DNA of 12,722 nt from Gloeopeniophorella convolvens (lineage: Eukaryota; Basidiomycota; Agaricomycetes; Russulales). The stretch is from contig WTXD01000311.1 of assembly GCA_022496205.1 (NCBI GenBank), positions 1-12,722 of the forward strand, written 5' to 3'. Of the stretch, positions 7,111 to 12,722 are shown one piece after another; the stretch's first letter is position 1, and every line of letters starts with the position of its first letter. Made by a program: the position numbers and the translations under genes. The notes under the pieces are model-generated. The model made no database searches. It worked only from the letters and a program-made list of their open reading frames with translations, and was not told the DNA's origin.

Positions 7111-9637
7111 ATGCTGCGTTTAACGCATTTAATCCTTCTGATCCCTTCTTTCTCAAATGTTTTTGCTGCAACTGTCATTCGTGACCTTCACATTGTCAAC
7201 AGACAACTTGCACCAGATGGCTTTGCTCGCGAGTAAGTGCCAGTTTGCGCCTGACACTATTGCTATGAGCTCAATTGCGCTGCGACCACCAGCACCGTCT
7301 TAGCAGATGGTGTCTTCCCTGGCCCAATCATCAAAGGAAATAAGGTCAAAAAGACCTCGGCTTCCTGTCCCGCCGAGACTGACACTTATCGCATTGACAG
7401 GGCGATACCTTCAAGATTAATGTCATCGACGAGCTGACCGACACAACTGGCTTAGACACGGCCACGTCCATTGTATGTCGCTGAGATGTTGCTCCTCGTA
7501 AAAATGCTCAATCCTTTCACACCCGCACAGCACTGGCATGGGATCGATCAGCACAAAACTAACGCCGAAGACGGTGTTTCCTTCGTCACGCAGTGCCCCA
7601 TCACCCCCGGGAACGCATTTGAGTACAACTTCCCCGTTCCTAATCAAGCTGTAAGACATCTTGCGACAGAGCGGGGCTTTCGTTGACATCTGTGTTTCCT
7701 TCAGGGAACATTCTGGTACCACAGCCATTTTGAAAACCAGTACTGCGATGGCTTGAGGGGAGTCTTTGTCATCTACGACCTTAAGGACCCCAACCGTCAT
7801 CTGTACGACGTCGACGATGGTATGTTAAGTTCTTATGCCAAGGCAGATGGGTGCTGATCGTGAACTTGTCGGTCAACAGAGAACACCGTCATTACTTTGG
7901 GGGACTGGTGAGTTCTCAAACACGGGTGCCAAACCCGACGTTTCTCTGAACCCACGCAGGTACCACTACCTCTCTCACAATGGCCCCGCAATTTCTGCCT
8001 TCAACTCCACGCTCATCAATGGTGTTGGTCGGTTCCCTGGCGGCCCAAACTCTTCATCTCTTGCGATTGTGAACGTTGAGAAGGGAAAGCGGTAGGACCT
8101 GCAGATTGCTCTTGAGATTATTTCTGACGACTTGACGTTCAAAGGTACCGCTTCCGCGTTGTTGCCATGTCTTGCGATCCCAACTTCACTTTCTCCATTG
8201 ACGGCCATAAGCTCACTATCATCGAAGCCGACGGCAACAACGTCGTGCCTCACACTGATCAGTTCACGATCTACGCAGGCAAGCCAAGAATTATCTACCG
8301 TTCTGTGGTATGAACCTTGTTGACCCTTGTCGCGGCCATTACACCAGCCCAGCGCTACTCTGTCGTGGTACGTACGATTCGCACGCTCAGAACCACACGG
8401 ATGCTGAGGCCTCGTGCAGCTGAATGCCAATCAACCCGTCGGGAACTATTGTATGTCATCTTGCACTTTTCTTCAAATTTGTCGCCTGACCAAATCGACT
8501 GCGCAGGGATTCGTGCTCTCCCTGAGAGTGGCACCATCGATGGGGGCCTGAACGCTGCTATCTTGCGCTATGCTGGCGGACCCCTGGCGGACCCCACGTC
8601 GACTGCACTCGCCAAGCCCCTGATTCTGGTCGAGAGTGATTTGCATGTAAGGAGTTCCTATGATCGATACGAATGGAAATGCTCAAGCTCGATTGCAGGC
8701 ATTGGGCGCACCGTCGGTGGTAATGCATTTTGCGCATCCTACACCGCAGTGTCTCACATCGTTATCTTCAGCCTGGGAAGCCTCACCCGGAGGCGCGGAC
8801 ATTAACATCGAGTTGGACGTCACCGTCGTAAGTTACAATCTCCTCGATCAAGCAGATGTCCTCTGAGACTGGCGTCGACAGGATCTCGTGAAGGGCGCAT
8901 TCCTCATGAACAACGTCACCTACGCATCCCCCGAAGTACCCGTTCTCCTGCAGATGCTTAGCGGCGCGACCGAGGCGCAGGACCTGATGCCCAAGGGAAG
9001 TATCTATCCCCTTGAGCTCGGCAAGAGCGTGGAGGTCACCATCCCTGGCGGCATTCTCGGTGGCCCGGTACGCACGTTTCCATCTTTCGTTGGTTCCTGG
9101 ACCCTTATGGAATCCTCCTTGTGCCCAGCACCCCGTCCACTTGCACGGTGTATGTACCTTGGTCTCCTTCCGGGTCGAGACCACGTATCTGACGTCTTTC
9201 CCGGCTCCATAGCACTCCTTCCACGTCGTGCGCAGCGCGGGAAACACCTCGTACAACTTCGAGAACCCCGTCGTGCGTGACGTCGTCAGCATCGGCAACT
9301 CGACCGACGACCGCGTCACGATCCGCTTTGAGACTGACAACCCCGGCCCCTGGATGTTCCACTGCCACATCGACTGGCATTTGTCTGCGTGCGTAGTTAC
9401 CCTCGCCGGCATTGCGCCCATCGCGGTATTGACGCACGTTGCAGCGGCTTCGCGGTGGTCTTTGCGGAGGCGGCTGACAAGGTCAACTCCACGGATACCA
9501 TTCCCAGTGCGTACCTCCTGCTCGCCCTCAACCCAGAGCACCGGCTGACGCGACCTTGCACAGAAACATGGCAGGAGCTGTGCCCGTCCTACACGAAGTT
9601 CCTTGCGGCCAGCAACGTGACCGCATCGACGCATTGA
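7111..9637 (+). CDS. lcc: Laccase (multicopper oxidase, EC 1.10.3.2), secreted
   Basis: Oxidises phenols while reducing oxygen to water; typical of lignin decay. Eighteen exons by my reading: 7111-7232, 7293-7344, 7401-7472, 7531-7650, 7705-7819, 7880-7907, 7960-8091, 8145-8278, 8348-8367, 8420-8450, 8507-8646, 8699-8719, 8772-8827, 8882-9067, 9129-9149, 9213-9388, 9445-9506, 9564-9637. Signal peptide about residues 1-20 (ending VFAA). Copper ligands are all present: HWHG (residue 83 on), WYHSH (126 on), HPVHLHGH, HCHIDWH; ten His and one Cys. C-terminus TWQELCPSY then TGA at 9635. Expected length is about 520 residues, normal for the family. Oddities: intron 8 is GC-AG; intron 2 has a weak GTCAAA donor; exons 12-13 as spliced are one base short, though retaining intron 12 (8720-8771) keeps the frame open. 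The axial residue is Phe, as in high-potential laccases. Confidence 0.95.
8279..8347 (+). other. GC-AG intron in laccase
   Basis: The exon end TACGCAG is followed by GCAAGC and the intron closes with CACCAG. Splicing gives IYAAQRYSVV, the expected laccase segment, in frame. No GT donor nearby would do so. At 69 nt it is the longest intron of the gene. Confidence 0.85.
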
Positions 9638-9962
9638 GATCCGAAATCCAGACCCTGCCGCTGACGACTCGTTACGACTCTTTCCTCTACTACATTCTCC
9701 TATCGGACACCGCTTATTTATTCACACCTTCCTTCGGTGCTGTCCTTTCGTGGCGTAAATGTTATATCGTCTATTACACTGGTTAATAGTCTTTCACCAA
9801 CACACCAATACGTGATATCTGAGCGTGAGGCCCGAAAGCGTAGAATTATTGATTGTATCGAGTGCTTGACAGCTAATGGATACAGATGCTCCAGATGGGT
9901 GTGGTACAGTCCACAATGCGAGATAGATACAACAAAATGTAGACGGTAAGTGTGAGCCGCTA
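9638..9962. other. Convergent intergenic region between laccase and the p31comet-like gene
   Basis: This 325 bp stretch lies between two stop codons on opposite strands and should hold both 3' untranslated regions. It is AT-richer than its flanks. No other gene is seen. Confidence 0.6.
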
Positions 9963-11439
9963 TCACCACTCCGCGAATCCAGTCAGCTTGCCGTCCCACA
10001 CCCACCAGATCAGCTCGTCCTCCTCGCTCGTACCCTCCCCAGCGGGGCGAGGAGTGGCCGACCCACTCTCGGGGCCGTCTTTGCAGGTGACGAGCACGCC
10101 CTCAGTATTGACGCCTGCCCGCCGCCGGGGCTTGCCTTGCGCGCCTTCACTCATACCGGACTCGACGAGGAACTCGTGCAGCATGCCGTCCAGCGATGCG
10201 CTTGCGTTCTGCCGTGGCAGCCACGCGGGGTGGGAGAACCGCCTCGGGGCGCGGACCAGAACGTGCGTCTGTGTCGGAGCTGCAGTCAACGGGGCCGCTG
10301 TCAGCGCGTCGGACACGAGATGGATGGGAGGCGCGCGCACCTAGCTCGTTGGCGATGCCGCTGCCTTCTGCGGATGCGTTCGCGAGCGTGCGCGCGAGGA
10401 GGCGCTCCGCTGCGCGCAGCGTCTGCTGCTCCTCGGCGTGCGTGTGCAGGGGCCGTGGAGCTAGATGGGGCCGCAGCGCGCTGCTGCTTGGTGCTGAGAG
10501 CGGAGAGAGGGATAGACGAAGGGCGCGTCCGGCATTCCGCGGAGCGGGCGAAGAAGGTTGAGAGGGTACATCGGAGAAAGGGGTAAAGGACCGCGAGGAT
10601 GAGGGCTCAGACGGAGGCGGAGAGCTCGGGGGCTCGCTTTGCGTCGTCATAGGTGTCTGCGAGGCTGTCGGCGGCGTCGCTAGAGGAGTCTTCTTTCTCT
10701 TCGCTGCCTTCATTGTCTTCGTCCTCGCCGTCGCTGCTGGAGCGATCGCTCTCAACTTCGCCTTGGGACCCTTGGGAGGACTCTCGGATTTCGTCACTGT
10801 CCTCGCGTTCGCCCCATATTTTGATCTCGAGCCCCTCAAGGGCCAGCACGACCCGCGCCCTGGGCGCACCAATCGTCGGCCCAAGCACAAAGGCAAAGTA
10901 CACCGTGTCGGTGGAGCCATGCCCCGGATTCTGCGCGAGTGCAGCAGAGAGCGCCGAGAACGTCGTGTGCAGGTGTGACGAGAGCACATCGACAGCATTC
11001 ATCATCTCCACACGCTTCTTCACTGCGCGAGACGCCGACGACGCGGCGGGTAAACGCCCCAGTTGCGCAACCGGGCTGGAGAAATTCAAGTCGATTGTAA
11101 GCGTGGCACACAATGAGAGCAAAGATGCCACGCACAAAGGCACCTGGCTCTTCAAGAAGAGCACGTGTCCGAGGAGCGAGACCGCAAGGCTCGCGGCCAT
11201 GTCTTCTGAGATCACGGGGGTACCCAGCTTGATAAAGGGTATCTTCAACGCGCGCTCGGCTTCTCTTGAGCATCGTCATGCTTGTCGACGGTGCTCCCCT
11301 CGGGCGACGTCGGCGCGGTCGAGTCTTGTGAGCTCGCCAAGCTGGTGGTGCGGCTCGCGGCGCTCGAGGAGGCAGGGGAGGTTGAAGGCGAAACACCTTC
11401 CGGCGCAGGCGGGAGATACGAGGGCGTAAGAACGGGCAT
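9963..11439 (-). CDS. p31comet/MAD2L1BP-like HORMA protein, frame-disrupted
   Basis: p31comet binds closed MAD2 and, with the AAA ATPase TRIP13, takes apart the mitotic checkpoint complex. Two exons: 11439-10341 and 10279-9963, with a 61 nt intron (donor GTGCGC, acceptor CTGCAG). In order: a Ser/Pro/Thr-rich N-terminus from MPVLTPSYLP (about 60 residues); a helix-like block with LLGHVLFLKSQVPL; a second with AVDVLSSHL; VYFAFVLGPTIGAPR; an acidic Ser/Asp/Glu run; a Ser/Pro run; AERLLARTLANA; THVLVRAPRRFSHPAW; and the end IWWVWDGKLTGFAEW. The first block and the ending resemble human p31comet (a similar helix with LLKHIMYQRQQLP; C-terminal IWFQAPVTFKGF). Two frame changes are needed inside exon 1: near 11250 (one base missing) and between about 10735 and 10600 (one extra or two missing); neither region has usable splice sites. 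An alternative start is the ATG of MAASLAVSLLG near 11200. Estimated length is about 470 residues. Identity is by remembered similarity. Confidence 0.7.
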
Positions 11440-11715
11440 TTCTGGTGGCCCGCGGTGCTGGTGGTTGGCTTAAAAACGTGTTGGAGGACACGCCGGCTGC
11501 CACGCGCGTCGCGGACTCGCAGCGTGTTGCGGTCACGTGGGCGCGTGGCCGTGGCACAAGACACTCGCCGTAACCCCGGAGGGCACAATAGAATAATGTA
11601 CAGTGCGGTACTCGAGTACAATGTACCAAATAGATAGTGCCCGATGTGGTAAAGCTAGTGTGTGGTGAAAGAAAGAAAGGATCATGACTCTAATGGATGT
11701 GGATATGGTCGGGTT
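11440..11715. promoter_or_regulatory. Intergenic region upstream of the p31comet-like gene
   Basis: It should hold the promoter of the p31comet-like gene and the 3' end of the transporter transcript, both on the minus strand. CACGTG (E-box) lies at 11534-11539, about 95 bp upstream of the ATG at 11439. A 12 bp palindrome GTACTCGAGTAC lies at 11608-11619 and a short GAAA repeat near 11668. No clear TATA box. Confidence 0.4.
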
Positions 11716-12722
11716 TTAGTCCTCCGCGCCAGCTACCTCGCCCGCAGCCTCCCACTCTACAACGTCCATCCGGTCCCCATGTTCGAGACGCTGCTGCCGA
11801 TCCAGCCAGTCGCGGCGTCCCGCCCAAATTGAAAGGCCAAGGGCGAATACGCACGCGCCCAGAGTGTAGTACAACGATGTGACGTAGCATTCACGCCCTT
11901 CAAGGCATTGAGTAGCTGTTGGTAGCCCCGCACGCGCAGCTAGCGAGCTAGATTCAGCGAGTGGCTCATGGGCATCTAGATTGCGTCCAAAGGCCAGAGA
12001 GAACACATTGCCGCCGATGATCGGGGAGATGGAGACTGTGCCCCAGTTTTCGGAGAAATGTGCTGCATGCTGCAGTGTCAATGCCAATGCCACAAGATAA
12101 CAGTGGAACGGGTATCTGCGTACCAAGTCCAAACCACTCGATGGTGATCGTGGGGAATAGGCCGAACAGACAGCCGTACGCAAGGCCAAGTGTTCCACTT
12201 GCCACCCACATGTGCTGCACGTCTTCCATGTATATCAGCACGGAGAGTGCTAGGACGAACAAAGCGGCAACGAGGGATATGCAGAACGATCGTGGTTTGT
12301 GGAAGCGCGACTTTGTGATGTCCGCGATGATGCCGATCAGAATGCGGCCCAGGAAGTTCGTTACGCTTATGATGGAAACTTGGGCGGCTTGCCAGACTGA
12401 GGACTCTGCTTCGTCGTAGGCGGGGTTGTTGTGGGCAAAGAGTGCTTGGGCTATCGCTCCCGCGTTGTTGATGACTTAAAGGCATTTCGATGAGTTCAGA
12501 CAAAATATGCGAGGGTGATACTGACACATTATCCCTGTGCCACTCACTGAAGAGCCTTAGTCAACCAAACGGTGCCATGTAATGAAAGGGCTTACAGAGC
12601 ACGTGTATGGAGCACAGAAGCCAGAAGTCGGACGACTTCCACAGCGACCAGGTGTGTAGATCAATCCCGCGACCTTCTGCGACCTTCTCCGTTCGAGGTT
12701 CTCTAGCCAGAACCGACAAGCT
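11716..12722 (-). CDS. Major facilitator superfamily transporter, Mch1/nodulin-like type (C-terminal part)
   Basis: Membrane carrier, probably of the fungal monocarboxylate-like Mch1 group; substrate unknown. Exons on the minus strand: from the right edge to 12596, 12546-12526, 12474-12124, 12062-11716; introns of 49, 51 and 61 nt, all GT-AG. About six hydrophobic segments are visible: FWLLCSIHVLLSGTGIMFI, the one around VTNFLGRILIGIIAD, the one around LFVLALSVLIY, LGLAYGCLFGLFPTI, ISPIIGGNVFSLAFG and LGACVFALGLSIW. Family signatures are SGTGIMFINNAG, GRILIGIIAD, EWFGLAHFSENWG across the last intron, and FGRNLDAH. The tail after the last segment is short, charged and cytosolic. The N-terminal half lies outside the window. 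The frame is intact, unlike three neighbours. A 21 nt exon (12526-12546) is unusually small but needed for the conserved SGTG motif. Confidence 0.9.

Noticed and set aside
8783..9634. 283-codon open frame on the minus strand
   Set aside because: It lies antisense to laccase exons 13-18, has no domain, and is a by-product of GC-rich codon use on the other strand.
10653..11429. 258-codon open frame on the plus strand
   Set aside because: It is antisense to the p31comet-like exon; the minus-strand reading gives recognisable motifs and a spliced ending, this one does not.
7111..11439. A functional cluster linking laccase with its neighbours
   Set aside because: The neighbours have unrelated predicted roles and different strands, and no shared promoter motif was found.
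10836..11621. 261-codon open frame on the minus strand
   Set aside because: It is the third frame of the p31comet-like exon, rich in Arg and Cys with no motif, and it starts in the intergenic region.
1..12722. CRISPR arrays, rRNA genes, bacterial operons or phage genes
   Set aside because: No spaced direct repeats, no rRNA-like stretches, and all real genes carry spliceosomal introns, so the DNA is eukaryotic.

Overview
The window looks like nuclear DNA of a filamentous basidiomycete, most likely a wood-decaying agaricomycete. The evidence is a multicopper laccase split by about 17 introns of 50-70 nt, other genes with introns of 47-61 nt, and an S10 carboxypeptidase whose N-terminus matches basidiomycete members as I remember them. 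I cannot name the species.

Layout. 1-400 (minus): 5' end of a secreted serine carboxypeptidase, running off the left edge. 1074-1974 (minus): SNO/PdxT, the glutaminase subunit of pyridoxal 5'-phosphate synthase, in five exons with several frame breaks. About 1975-7110: five kilobases with no convincing gene, holding a 219 bp TA-flanked MITE-like element, several inverted repeats and hairpins, a tRNA-like pol III box pair and a 37-base T run; this looks like mobile-element debris. 7111-9637 (plus): a laccase with every copper ligand present, one GC-AG intron and one apparent one-base deletion. 9963-11439 (minus): a p31comet/MAD2L1BP-like HORMA protein, two exons, with two apparent frame breaks. 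11716-12722 (minus): C-terminal half of a major facilitator transporter, running off the right edge, frame intact.

The genes do not form an obvious cluster or shared pathway. They are secreted enzymes (carboxypeptidase, laccase) beside housekeeping genes (vitamin B6 synthesis, spindle checkpoint) and a transporter. Laccase and the p31comet-like gene converge with 325 bp between their stops.

The strongest unexplained signal is a set of single-base losses in three of five genes, with protein homology and splice sites intact on both sides. Uncorrected sequencing indels explain this best; a run of pseudogenes is the alternative. I found no convincing previously undescribed system. The more specific oddities are the laccase active-site changes, a mirrored pair of metal-response elements upstream of it, a retained-intron frame that bypasses the laccase frameshift, and a long acidic/serine-proline insert in the p31comet-like protein.
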